Source: Trebouxia sp. TZW2008 | Taxonomy: Eukaryota > Chlorophyta > Trebouxiophyceae > Trebouxiales > Trebouxiaceae | DNA: 64,000 nucleotides | Assembly: GCA_002118135.1 (NCBI GenBank) | Contig: BDIU01000182.1 | Span: 140,988-204,987, forward strand | Direction: 5' to 3' | Made by a program: the position numbers and the translations under genes | Shown here: in pieces, positions 23,001 to 35,500 of the stretch | How positions within the stretch are numbered: position 1 is the first letter of the stretch | Layout: each line of letters starts with the position of its first letter | Notes under the pieces: generated by a model | What the model saw: only the letters and a program-made list of their open reading frames with translations | The model's database searches: none | What the model was told of the DNA's origin: nothing

Positions 23001-25059
23001 AACATGAAACCTGCACCCAGCTTTTCTGTGTGTCCAAAAGCCACAAGCTATGTTGTTGATCACCTTGCTGCTGTTCTTGACAATGACAAATGTATGGACA
23101 TCACAGTGTCGAGAGAGTGGCTGTGGCATGAGGCATACAGATTGTAAGGCTGGGCAGGCATCACGGGGGCCTTGAGCTGACTGCTGGAAGCTGACTTGGC
23201 CAGTTACACCTTATTGCGGCATGCAATGCTTGTATGTCTCGGTGATTGAAGGCAACTCAGGCAAGACACAGGCTAGCGACGCTCTGTGCAAAGCCATGCA
23301 GCAGTCCAGGGTTTTCATGTACAGCATGAGTGTTTTTGCACAACACGTCATCAGGACTCATCCAGGCAAGAGACGCCAACACCCTGAGCAGCATGTTGAA
23401 GGCAGTACAGTAAGTTCTCTTTGTAGAAATACTTGATGTAAGGACACTCTTGACATGGGGACAACAACATCAGAAACCACTGAGTTGTGACTGCAATGGC
23501 ACCCCTCAGTAAGGACAGTTTAATGTAAAGACAGAGTTCTTGCTAGCCAAAGCAGTCGTTAGAAAGAGAAGTCACTGTATCAAGCCTGACTGCAATTGAG
23601 CAAGCTGCATTGCAAAGGAGAAAGTGCTGCATTGGCATACCTGGGACAATCTTCTTGTCTTTGGACAAGGTGTTGAGCTGGTGCCCCAGGAGCCACTCTC
23701 TCTTCAGGCCTGCAACACATCGTGAAATGGCATCAGCGGTCTCACAATCAAAGAGGGTAACGTGAAGTCATTCAAGAGGCATCAAGAATGACAGACTGCT
23801 ACGTAACTGCTCACTCTCCAATGCAGCATGTCTTGAGGAAGCGAAGCTCACAGTGGCAAGCAGGAAGGGGTTGATTCACATGACATTGAGCGCTTCGTGA
23901 TCGTGCACACAAGCAATGCTGAGACACCCACAACTTTTGAGGCCCAACTTTGGCATAGCTGCTGTCATGTTGAATGGCAAGATGACAGTTGGTGCTGCTC
24001 ATGCAAACAATAACTTTGTGATGCTTGATTAACGCACCAACATCTGCTCCCGTGATGGGCGTTGCTTTCTTGGCTTTCAGGGCCTGCACAGCAAAAATGC
24101 CTTTGAACTTGCAACTCCAATACACAGTGATGCGCATGCCAGACAGCCATTGACTTGAGCTGTGCTGACAGCAGTAGACGTAAAGCTAACAAAGAAGGGA
24201 ATTGCAGCATGCGAAAGTTAAAAACTACAGCAATTAGCCTAGTCAAACAAAGAATTTGCTGACTACTGCTGATGCTGAATATACCCATTGCTTTTATTGT
24301 CAAGCATCAGCAGCTGCATGCACCTTACGTAAGAAATTGGAGATTCAAGCAATGAGCAACTTGGCCAAGTAAAGTTGGTACTTGTGTGAATTGGGCTCTC
24401 AATGCACATATGAGGAAGAGCATTCTTAATCAGGTTTATCTTTTGCAAAAGCATACCTTGAGGACTTGGCCACTGTCTTTGCCTTTGCCATCAAGCAACT
24501 CATACACTGCCCCTTGATGACCTCCTCCTAGCTCTTTGCCAACCTGCACCAGTCTGATACGCTGTGATGCACGCTTGAGCACTGCATCTGCCTTGAAGCA
24601 AAAGCAAAAGCTGCAGTGTGACAGCCAAATATATATGGCAGACTGACAGTTGTATGGAGGCATGCCTGTGCTACGTTGCAAGCAAATGAAGACGAGGGTG
24701 CACAGCCTGATGGACAGCTCAGCTGCAGCAACCACAAGCTTGCGCCAACAACAAAAGTGATGTGGCGTCATTCGTTACCTGGTAGTCCTTTGACAACTTG
24801 ATCCCTTCCCTGACCTCAAAACCCTCTGGGACATAGATCACCTGCAAGCAAATAGGTAACCGTTGCTGGTTGCTGTGAGTAACGTGTTGAGCCGCAGCAT
24901 GCAGAGGAGCCTGAAAGAATCAGCCATGCTCAAATCCATGCAATTGTATACCTCAGCCCTGCCATCATAGTCATCAATGGATTCAGAGCCTTGTCTGCCA
25001 ATGATGCCACTGCCATTAGGATCGTGCAGCAAGGGTTCCCGGTCTTCTGGCAGAACCAT
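20047..25059 (-). CDS. Divergent protein-kinase-like protein, about 406 aa
   Basis: Eleven exons: 24952-25059 (the exon itself may start at 25074), 24779-24841, 24457-24591, 24038-24083, 23641-23709, 22902-23010, 22450-22504, 21805-21994, 21434-21554, 20593-20686, 20047-20277. Kinase features in order: a Gly-rich loop GGGHQGAV at 79-86; a lysine cluster (VLK...KAKK) at about 100-107; catalytic loop HADMRISN (H211, D213, N218), an HxDxxxxN variant of HRD; and DYG at 272-274 for DFG. The C-lobe has SKGDVWRLL, and the tail is Asn/Gly-rich then very basic. Key residues remain, so activity is possible. The terminal AAG TGA overlaps a GTGAGT donor-like site, so the true end could lie further on. 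The start is provisional: the first exon is open upstream. Confidence 0.8.
21323..21378 (-). repeat. Echo of the 3' edge of kinase exon 9
   Basis: Resembles 21416-21480 (agcatgacgtgca then exon end) displaced by about 93 bp downstream in gene direction. Confidence 0.65.
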
Positions 25060-25113
25060 GAGATGACTTGTGTCCTGAAAGCTTGTGCTGACAGTAAGTC
25101 CAAGCAAAAAGGG

Positions 25114-25278
25114 TCAGCGCTGTCTTCGCAACTCCTGCAGGTTGGCAGCTTTGTCGAAACAGGCTCCTTGGCATGCTATCTCGCAGGCGTCTGACGTCTT
25201 GAAGTCTTCATGTGGAAAGCTAGATCTACCACGTTCAAAGTACCTGTCACAATTTTGGCAGTAGTGCTCGCTTCGGTG
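25114..25278 (-). other. Cys-rich open segment, possible 5' exon of the kinase gene
   Basis: After a good acceptor (cacatttcag) the frame reads HRSEHYCQNCDRYFERGRSS and on through two more Cys pairs to a TGA at 25114. It looks coding, like a small zinc-binding motif. None of its GT donors gives phase 0, which kinase exon 1 requires, so I could not connect it. An ATG that could begin a leader lies at about 25503. Confidence 0.3.
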
Positions 25279-25704
25279 CTGAAATGTGAACGGAGCTCTA
25301 GATCCGCAAGTTACCGAGATCACTGATCGCTGAAACAGAACCACGCCTTGCGGGACCCTGGCGTGCTGGTCACAGCGGCAGGGCTTGACGCCTACGCCCG
25401 GCACAAGCGCGAGCCTGCTCTACCCCTGTGACCTCGATGATTTTCGAGCTGGGAAGCCGAGAACTTCAAGTCACAAACCAGCCTGAGCCTCAGCTGCTTC
25501 GGCATGACTGATGACCACCTTTCCACAGTCAGGCTGAGTCAGCTGCTTGCCTCAGTGATAGCGTTCGCGTTCTCATGTCTTTGCGTCCTCCACTTGATCA
25601 TGGCTTGCAACTCAGGAAAGGAGGAACAGACATTGTACTCTGTTAGCATTCTGCAGCAAACTACACTGCAACATTCGAACTGTCATCCTTGCATCCTACT
25701 GCTG

Positions 25705-25929
25705 GGGCGCCCCACTCTCGCTGCGCAATTCCGCCCCACTCGAGAGAGGGCGGAATTGCGCAAAGGCCCTGCCGGTCGCAATCAACCGTACCCACGTGCA
25801 ATGGTTGAAACGCCGCAGCTATCCGAGCTGCGGGTTGTGTTAGGGCTTCGTCGTCCTTTAGGGCGCACATGGCACCCACGCCTTGACCTCGTTTGTTTTT
25901 GAGTGAGGGGCGATGAGAGTGGAGCGCCC
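25705..25929. mobile_element. Candidate MITE-like element with terminal inverted repeats
   Basis: The ends match as inverted repeats: the left end is gggcgccccactctc, and the reverse complement of the right end is gggcgctccactctc (14 of 15). Inside is a perfect 14-bp inverted repeat (tgcgcaattccgcc) with a 13-nt loop at 25721-25761, plus a short agctgcg hairpin. I see no coding capacity. No target-site duplication is obvious, so this may be a structured repeat and not a transposon. Confidence 0.5.
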
Positions 25930-26163
25930 AATGAATGTCGCATTTAGTGTCAGACTGTCATTAGCAAGTTGGATTGGTTATCTAAACATGCTTTTGCGCA
26001 ACTGCCTGCAGTGTCTATGTATCCCCGACAGCCCAACAAGGGAAATGCTGCAAATGCCCAATTGACTTCATCTCACGTAGACTCAAGCAAATGCATATGC
26101 TCTGTATCCATGTATCCGGCGGCAGAGCAGCAAATGTTCTCAATGCTGCGCACACTCTAGCTG

Positions 26164-28517
26164 TCATCGCTTGACCTTGTTGAACAAGCCGCCAGCACCA
26201 CCAGCAACAGTTCCCACGACGCTCTGCACACCTTTGAAGAGATGATATGCTGGCTGTAGCTCTGCTCGCCACCATACACCGCTTTCTCCCTTCTTACTGA
26301 TCATTTTCCATGGACCCCACAGGCCATCTGCACCATTGCCAATGCAATCAGGCAGTGTCATGAAGTGCCAAGACTGGGGTGTCATGCCATTGCAAAACTT
26401 GTTGTCAAAGTATAATGGCAGCCATGCCACTGAAGTTGGATGCAAGACAACACATGTCCAAACAGGTAATCTGCTGTTTCACCATGCCACACACTACACA
26501 TACTTTGGGCAGGACAGTGATACAACCAAGTGGTTGCATGATCAGTCCACCTTGTATTGACTAATTATGCTGTGACTTCAAATGTGGCAAAGGGGAGTGC
26601 TAGTAAATTACCTTCTTCCCGATCTCGCGCAGCTACGGTGAAGCCAGTATGCAGCACAGGATGTGATAGTGCCCAGGGCCATATTTTGGTGACTGAAGCA
26701 TTCACACCGTCACCATGTGTGACAATCAGAATGTTGTCACCGTTTGCTTCATCAGCAATCGCCTGCATTCAGGCCAGAACATCATGACCATTGAGCTATC
26801 AGGTACACAAAGGCTTGCAAGCACAGATCTGCGCGGCAACATAAGTGCGCATGCGCATGCATGCGTGCTACGCTGTAGCACAGCTTGCAGACAGCGCATG
26901 AGGAAGCTGGATATGGGTGTCTTCACTGAGAAGCGACGTCTGGCAGCCAAGGTGCAACAATGCAAGCAAGAAATGTCAAGTCACCATCGGCAAGGAAGGC
27001 AGGATCCACTTTCCAGAAGCATTTTGGCGGAGTATTGTGACATACGTTGAATGCTCTGGTGAAGCGCCGTCTCGAGATGAGCAGGTTTTCTGGGTATCTG
27101 CCAAACTTTGGCTGGCCAATCTGCAACTGATTTGCTGTATCCTTGGGCAACTTCTTGCCGACATGATCCTTCAGATCTTTGCCCTCCAGAAACCAATTGT
27201 TGATATCGCCATCTGGGCATCTGCCGCCCTTCTTCACCATGAGCTTGGGGTTCATAAACTGCAGGAAAAGTTGATGTAGCCACAGTAGTCCATGAGAGCA
27301 GTTCACAGTGCAGCATGACAGCACTAGCCATCTGTATTGGTTGCATATCTTGACAGCAGCAGACCAAGCTGACACTTGACACAATAGCGTTCATGTGACA
27401 CACGCACACAGCTGTCTAAGGGAACATCACTGTCTGCAGCTCAATGTGATAAGATGCAGAAGTCGACTGCTGAAAGATGAGCGAAGATGTGGCTGGCCAA
27501 CAAGCTCACCTCTCCCACAGCGCATGTAACTGTCCAATCTTTGGGCTTGATGCCTAATCCCTCAGCAGCAAAGCTGGCTGTCTGTAGGCACCTGAGGAAA
27601 GCAACTCAGGACTTCAGAACTGAGACAAGGCAACTTGAATGGATCTATATGCTGCCTGGACAATTGCAGATGATGTGCCCTCACCTGTAAAAGGGCGATA
27701 TGTAGATGTGTTTGATGTCAAACTTTTTGAGCTTTGCAGCAACCTTCTTGGCCTGCACACAAAGCCAGCACAAGCTTGTGAGCCCTGGACGACTTTTGCA
27801 CCCCTTTCAAATTGCAGGCTAGTGGACATACTTGATCCTGACCGTGGTCTGACAAGAAGGGGTCAAAAGGGCGTTTTGACACGGCACTCCAAGCTTTATC
27901 TACCTGCATTGCAAACAGGCATGTGAACGAGCGTTCAAAAGTTCGAGCTGTGAGCTGACCGCAGTGATCAGTACTGAGACCTATCGTCTACCTCGTCTAT
28001 TCGCTCGCCGTGCCGCATCACAACAAGCAACTGCCTGGTCTTGCCAGGTGGGGCACGAGTCCTTTTGTAGACTTCGTCACGCGCAAGTTCTGTCTGCACA
28101 CGGAGTTGTTCAGCAGTGGGCAACTGAGGTTGGTCTCCTCCCCAGTGGTCCTCGCCGGGTTCTGGTTTGCCCTCATCATCAGCAGTCATGTTCACTGACT
28201 TGTCACTGGCGCTGCAACTCAAATGCCTATAGTACAAGCATAGGCAGCAGCTCGATAGGTTGTACACAGCTTTGGCCGCACTGCAAGCTACAGCTAAGCT
28301 GACTCGACCTGGGAACGTTTCGTCTCCTGGAGGCACGGCTTGCAAGCTCGACTACACCGCCTCGTGCCGAGGTTGACAGGAGAACAGAAGAAGCAGGTCT
28401 ACGATGCAAGCTCTGCCGTTTGCAGTGACAGGACGCGACCGTGCTGGCACGTTTTACTTGTGATGGGCCAAAAGTCAGTCTCCCTGTGCTTTGCGGCAGC
28501 AAGCACGCTGAGGACAT
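26164..28517 (-). CDS. Histidine phosphatase (phosphoglycerate-mutase-like), probably organelle-targeted
   Basis: Eight exons (28309-28517, 27992-28211, 27832-27903, 27685-27752, 27510-27591, 27046-27258, 26612-26762, 26164-26429) join to 426 residues. The RHGE motif at 136-139 carries the phosphorylated His, and VTHGDG carries the second His at about 304; HIYISPFYRCLQTA matches the conserved strand and substrate-binding Arg. This arrangement is like UBASH3/Sts-type and plant phosphoglycerate-mutase-like proteins; the substrate is unknown. The first exon encodes a Ser/Arg/Ala-rich, acid-poor leader, joined in phase 2, that looks like a chloroplast transit peptide. The alternative is a start at the ATG at 28189, giving a 349-residue cytosolic form. 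The C-terminus is Gly-rich and hydrophobic, ending NKVKR. Confidence 0.88.
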
Positions 28518-29968
28518 TTACGTACGCAAGATGAACGATGTGCCCGGCGTACACCGGGTTGGTCACTGTCAGATACGTTCAACGCTGCGCTGCAGGCGCT
28601 CAAAGATTGCGTCGCACGCGCCCCACATCCAGTTCGAGCATCTGCGCAAGTCACTATTGACTTTGACCTATCATTATTATCATTATAAATTTGCTTTTAA
28701 ACACTGCAAAGATGCAATGCTGCAATGCACAGCAGGAGTCCAGCGATGCATTTTCAGTTTTGCTATGAAAAGGGCTGGCACTTGTGGCGGGATGTCCGTG
28801 TGTGTGCACATCATACATGCTGTCATCAAGGCTGACGTCAGCCTCTGACTAAATCGTAATGTTATCAGACGTGTTCCTTGGAAGTCCTCCCTGAAGCGCC
28901 AGGACTTTGCTAAACGATCATATGTCGTGACCACAAGGCGTTGCAGCATGCCACGTTCACAGATGAGTTCGAAGTGTTGGGGTGTTGATGTGTTCGTTGC
29001 TGTGAGGTCAGTCATTTTGCAGACATGCAGTACGGGATGTACCACAAGAGCTCAGTGGCAACGCCATAGACAACAGGAATACTTTCGACAATGAGCAAAG
29101 CAGCATTATTGAATGCAACAGACATAAAACGCAATAAATGCAGTTTGCATGACAATCGCTGCTAGAGCGCTGGTATGACCACTGACTTGAGGACCCACAT
29201 GCAGTTATAAGTGCCTCAGCAGCTGAGGCCTAGACCTGGCCGGTGCTGGCTAGCTTCAGCGACAGACCACACCAGACCTCATATTGTGACAGTTTTCGGC
29301 ATCTGCATACCCCTGGGGTTAGGGCTATGTTGCAGACATGCCACATCAGCTGATACCCCTGCAGGGGAACCTTTGAGTCGAAGGCCTGGGTAGTGCCCAG
29401 GTACTGGCTGCCAACATCACAATCACAATAATACCCTGCATCCCAAAGTACTACATGAACAGATATGCCGCAAGAATGAGGTTTTGGAAGAGGTTGAACG
29501 CTCCCCATGGCCTTACCTGACAGCATACCTTCCTAAAGGCAGGATCCTTGCTGCACCTTCAAGGTGCAAAGCTGCTTGAGTACTGTGCAGCACTAGCGCA
29601 TAAGAATTCAGCAGAGCACCAGGCAAGGCCCTGCTCGGGCCTGCTCAAATGCATGTGAGCAACTGCTGTGCTGAAGAGGACAAGTCATGCTTTACAGCTT
29701 GCTGACAGCTACTCTGGCCACTTATGACAACACTTGTCAGGCAGCACAGCCATTAGCTGATTGCAATTGCTGTCTCATGTGCTACAGATTCAAAAAAACA
29801 GCTTGATGGGTACTACTGCTCAAAGGTCTGCTGAGTCAATGATTATAGGTTGCAGTGCGCAAAAGCCTCTGGCCCGCAATGAGCCCAAGGGATGCTCCTT
29901 GCTGTGAAAGAGGCAAAGGCCATTGAGCTGCATCTGCGCTAACAACTGCTCGTGACGTATCAAACATT
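28518..29968. other. Intergenic spacer
   Basis: About 1.45 kb between the phosphatase start and the eL36 stop. Several short open frames exist, but none shows a recognisable product or consistent splice sites. An AT-rich run lies near 28668-28700. Confidence 0.4.
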
Positions 29969-30513
29969 CTATTTCTTGGCTCTGCGCAGCAAGTTGCCCA
30001 TGTCCTCCCTCTTCTTCTTGGCACGCAGATGCGTCCCCAGCTACAGCACAACAACCATGTGAGAAAAAGCACCCTTGCAGGCTCGTGAGATGGTCCAGAG
30101 TAACTTGCACAAATACATCAAAACAGAAGCATGTATAGATACACTGTACCTTCTTTTTGCACAGCTTGAGTGCACGCTTGTCCTTTCCGACCTTCAATAG
30201 CTCAGAGACCCTCCTCTCATATGGGGCTAGACCAGCTACCTCCCGAACGACCTCACGTACGATCTTTGTTCGCTTGCCAAGTTTCTGCAGCAATGCATGC
30301 AGCTCAGCTTGCATCTCCGATGCTCAGCAGCCATGCAAATTTGCCTGCTCAGGTTCCACTACCTCCACGACAACGCTAGTTGCCCGTCAAGCACTGCAGA
30401 TGCGTGTCACCTACCCCTTTTGAGTGAGAAGGCTTCACCCTCTTGTCCCTGGGCGTCACAACATGACCTGAGTTGAGTCCGACAGCAATGCCGGTTTTTG
30501 CTGGCTTTGCCAT
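29969..30513 (-). CDS. RPL36: 60S ribosomal protein eL36
   Basis: Three exons (30415-30513, 30150-30284, 29969-30040) give 101 residues, the usual length. The sequence starts [20 protein letters not shown], then has the family block [20 protein letters not shown] with [12 protein letters not shown] and a basic tail ending RAKK. It is a structural protein of the large cytosolic ribosomal subunit. Both introns are phase 0. It is head-to-head with ribose-5-phosphate isomerase. Confidence 0.97.
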
Positions 30514-30718
30514 GATGCTTTCGACTGCGTTGCGCAAAAGAACGAGCTGGCGGCCTCCAAGCTGTAAACTGCAAAACGCACTCCGTCAATAAGCAACGCA
30601 GAGCGTAATTGAACGCTATGGCAAATCGCCCTCTGATTCCACATGCAGAAGGGCGAGATGAACTTGCGAAAATTGCGAGCTGCAACGGCGAGTCTTGTGA
30701 ACGTCTCGACTGTTCAGT
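30514..30718. promoter_or_regulatory. Bidirectional promoter region, eL36 / ribose-5-phosphate isomerase
   Basis: 205 bp between two divergent start codons, so promoters and both 5' UTRs must share it. No TATA box is obvious. Confidence 0.6.
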
Positions 30719-31908
<1,190 letters not shown>

Positions 31909-32591
31909 TGCAGAGCTTTCAAAGCTTATCACGGATGACTGTGGAGCTGCTAGAGCCACAGCATTCTTGATTTGAACACAATTAACAGATATGAAATCAT
32001 TACGTCTAGTGCTTACAGGCATACGTAGCAGCTCAGTGTGACCTACACTGCACATTTCAGCAAGTCATGTTACAGTTACCTAGATGTGTCAGTAAAAACT
32101 CAAGCTACAACTGGCAGGAATGCTATCTACAGGCAAACCTTTAGGATCGCTCAGTAAAAACCTTACACCTCACATATTACATGCGATATCTGCCTTGGAC
32201 TTAATGACAAACAAGGTGAATGTGGTGCATGATATTGCTGTCATAGGGTACATAACACGCATGACATGGGTGGCATCCAAGCAATCAAAATGCTGTGCAC
32301 CTCAATGACAAAGCCTGCAATCATGCACACCCGCACGAGATCATCAAATTGAAAGTCCACAGGCCTGTCACCATGCCTGCTAGTGTTGGAACAGCAGTTG
32401 ACTGGTGAGTAATGAGTGAACTCGTCAAGCTGATGCCTGAGCTCACGCCTGATTGCATGCATGACCGCTGCGTTCCGTGACGATGTGCCTGCGCATGCAG
32501 GCTATTGCATAGATGTCTGAAAGTCGTCAATGTCGACACTAATGCTGCCTTTTGCCTAAACCCGGCCAGAAAGGCGAAAACCTGCGGGGAC
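31909..32591. other. Intergenic spacer
   Basis: 3' UTR of the isomerase gene and 5' region of the DENN gene, both on the + strand. No exon or repeat was seen. Confidence 0.4.
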
Positions 32592-35500
32592 ATGGATGTC
32601 GACCGGTCAGTAGCATCAGCCACGGCGCGTTCTTCCGGCAACTTTGAACGATCAGAAGATTCAAATGGCTACCATGTTGCCAGCCATCCACGAAGTCAGC
32701 GGCAAGGCAACGTTGGCAAGTCCTTCAGAAGCTTGTTCAAGGTGTGAGAGCCGTTGTTTGGCAGAACTATTTGCGACCAGCCTGATTGACCTGCCAACGT
32801 AATCTGACGCACCTCGGCACTTTGTGAACAATGAACGCCTTCACGCAGCGTGACAGACATCTGGCCAGCAAGGGATGGTTCAATCCTGAGGACTTCACCG
32901 CACAGAAGGTATGCCCCAAAAACAATGTAGAACTAGCCTATAGTCTGCACACAAATGCCAGCAGTCAGCCGTATCTATGCTGACAGTGGTGCATGCAAAA
33001 TTGAGGGTGACTTTGGCTGTATCTGATACCGTGCTTGCTGTTTTTGCAGCGTGAGTGGGCCAAGCTGTCTGGAGACAAGGACAAAGTCATTGGTTGGCCT
33101 GCACACCTGTTTGAGCAGTTTGTCATTACGGTATGCCAAGTCCAGCTCAAGGCTGATGTTGCAATTCATGCCTCTAAGAGGTGTTGCGCTTACTTCGCCA
33201 GACTGTTGACTGCTACATTGCTACGTCAGGGACTGCCACCCACAACTGACGTCAAATCTGTCATCACAGATGCTGAGACAATGCGCACAGGTAAGCTCTG
33301 ACACCCAGTCACAGCGTATGTATGCTCTGACGCACAGTCACTTTGCATGCATGCTGCGTTTAGAGCACACCTGGGCATATTGCCAGTTCAACCCTGGTCA
33401 CGTCCCCTTTGCAAAAGCGCTGCTTCAATTGATCATGTCTACCTAGCAAATACTCTGCTGTTGTTCCTGTTTCTGACCACAAGTCGCAGCAGTGTTGCTA
33501 GCCGCTGCTTTGCTTGTTCTGACTATGACTTCCAGCAGAGTTGCCGATTGTTGCCAACTGCTGTGCAGCCAAGTCAGGCAACCTTGATGCTGATTTGAAT
33601 CTGGAGCCGTCAGATGACTCGCGGCACAGAGGGCTGAAGGGCTCCCCCTTGGCTCCCCAGGTCAGTTACTTGGATTTGACTTGCATTTCAGTTATTACTG
33701 AAATGCACCCTTGCCCGCTGTTTGCTGCGAGTTGCGCCTGCAAGCATGAGCTCACAAGACCAGCACAGCCAGTGCTGATGACTTCAGACAGCTTCAAGTC
33801 CTCGATACAGATGTCAGCAGCATTGACAGCAGCTGCAGATGTCCTATTCCCTTTGGCAGCCTGCATGTCATCTATATCTGCACCTTGTCATCATTTAGCA
33901 GCAGGCAAATTCAGCAGGCAAGTATCAGGGCAAATCAGGCAGCCAGATTGTCAGCACCTGTACAGCTAGCAAGGGCACACTATCAAGCCGCAGCATGGGA
34001 GACTGCAGACACCCTTTGAAGCAGTCACGCTGCATTGCGCTGAAGCTCTTCAGCCACTGCAAGCCACAGCACCGCAGTGACATCAGCAGGCAAGTAACCA
34101 TGCAAAACAGGCAGACAGATTGTCAGCACCTCTTAGGCCAGTACGCGCAAAAGTTTGTCAAGCCCCGGCATGGCAGACTGCAGACACAGTCTCAAGCAGT
34201 TGTGCCACATTGCACTGAATCTTATCGCCCTTTGCAAGCCAAAGCACAGCACTGACATCAGCAGGCAAGTATCAGGGCAAACCAGGCAGCCAGATTGTCA
34301 GAACCTGTCAAGCCAGTACGCTCAAAATGTTGTCAAGCCTCAGCATGTTAGACTGTAGACACAGTCTCGAGCAGTTGTGCCACATTGCACTGAATCTTAT
34401 CGCCCTTTGCAAGCCAAAGCACAGCACTGACACCAGCAGGCAAGTATCAGGGCAAACCAGGCACCCAGAGTGTCAGAACCTGTCAAGCCAGTACGCTCAA
34501 ATGGTTGTCAAGCCTCAGCATGATAGACTGTAGACACAGTCTCAAGCAACCATGCCGCATTGCACTGGAGCTTATCAGCCTTTGCAAGCCGAACACAGAA
34601 GCGACATCAGCACGCAAATTGCAGGGCAAAGCAAGCAGCCAGATTGTCAGCACCTGTATAGCTAGCAAGCATACAGCATGTCAGGCCTCAGCACAGACAA
34701 TCAGAGGCACAGGGCACAGCAGTCACGCTGTGTTGCAGTACAGCTCATTGCAACTGCAGCAGCATGGCCCTTAAAGACTGGGCTGCAGATGTTTGGAATG
34801 TCAGACAGCAGGCGCAACCGTGAGCAAGGAGGTTGCAATCATATCCTAGACATTTTGCCGATGACAGCAAGTTCAGGCACAACTCAAGTCTTTGGCAGCA
34901 CAGCTGCAGGCACTGTATAGCTGTTGACAATTGACAATCAGAAGCTGCAGCTGCTTCTAATGATGCTGCATCAGTTCCAATGTAATCAGAATGTCACTGG
35001 CAGCATCAATGAATGCAAAGGATGACAGTTCAGCTGTTTGACATTGTGCAGTGTGATGCGCCACAAGAGATGTCATGCACAATGCCTGGTAGTCAGAGTG
35101 CAGAGTGTCATGCCCAACAAATCTGCAGGTGGCGCCATGATTGGCCATACAAGATGTCATGCATAGTCCCAGGCAGTCCTCCTGCAATTCTACACCGCCG
35201 TCAAGGCTGCAGCAGGCATTGTGATCAGCAACATGGGATGTCATTCGCAAATGAATCGCTGGTGCACATCAGGGATCTAATTTGACATTTGCTGATGCTG
35301 CAGGTGCTGCACAGCTAACCACCAGAGAGTCCGGTCAGCGCTGACTTGCCTAGCTTCTGCTTCCCTCATGGGATGCAGCCCAACCTGCTGAAGCACACGC
35401 GCAGCACTGCGATCAGCCACATCAGACTTCATACGCAACTTCAACAACAGCAACACACACCTGCAATACATACCCGCTGATGTTGCAGGTGCTGTACAGC

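Larger units (their letters stand above)
25075..26163. other. Intergenic region upstream of the kinase gene
   Basis: Contains the unresolved Cys-rich segment and an inverted-repeat element described separately. The rest shows nothing I can support. Confidence 0.4.

Noticed and set aside
25504..25902. Plus-strand open frame across the inverted-repeat element
   Set aside because: No family match, it overlaps the hairpin element, and its apparent openness comes from that element.
28441..29045. Possible gene in the phosphatase/eL36 spacer
   Set aside because: Only short frames with non-ATG starts and no consistent splice phase.
33541..34774. Series of similar small open frames (DCRH-type peptides)
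   Set aside because: By-product of the 175-bp repeat; the unit length shifts frame each copy and there are no splice signals.
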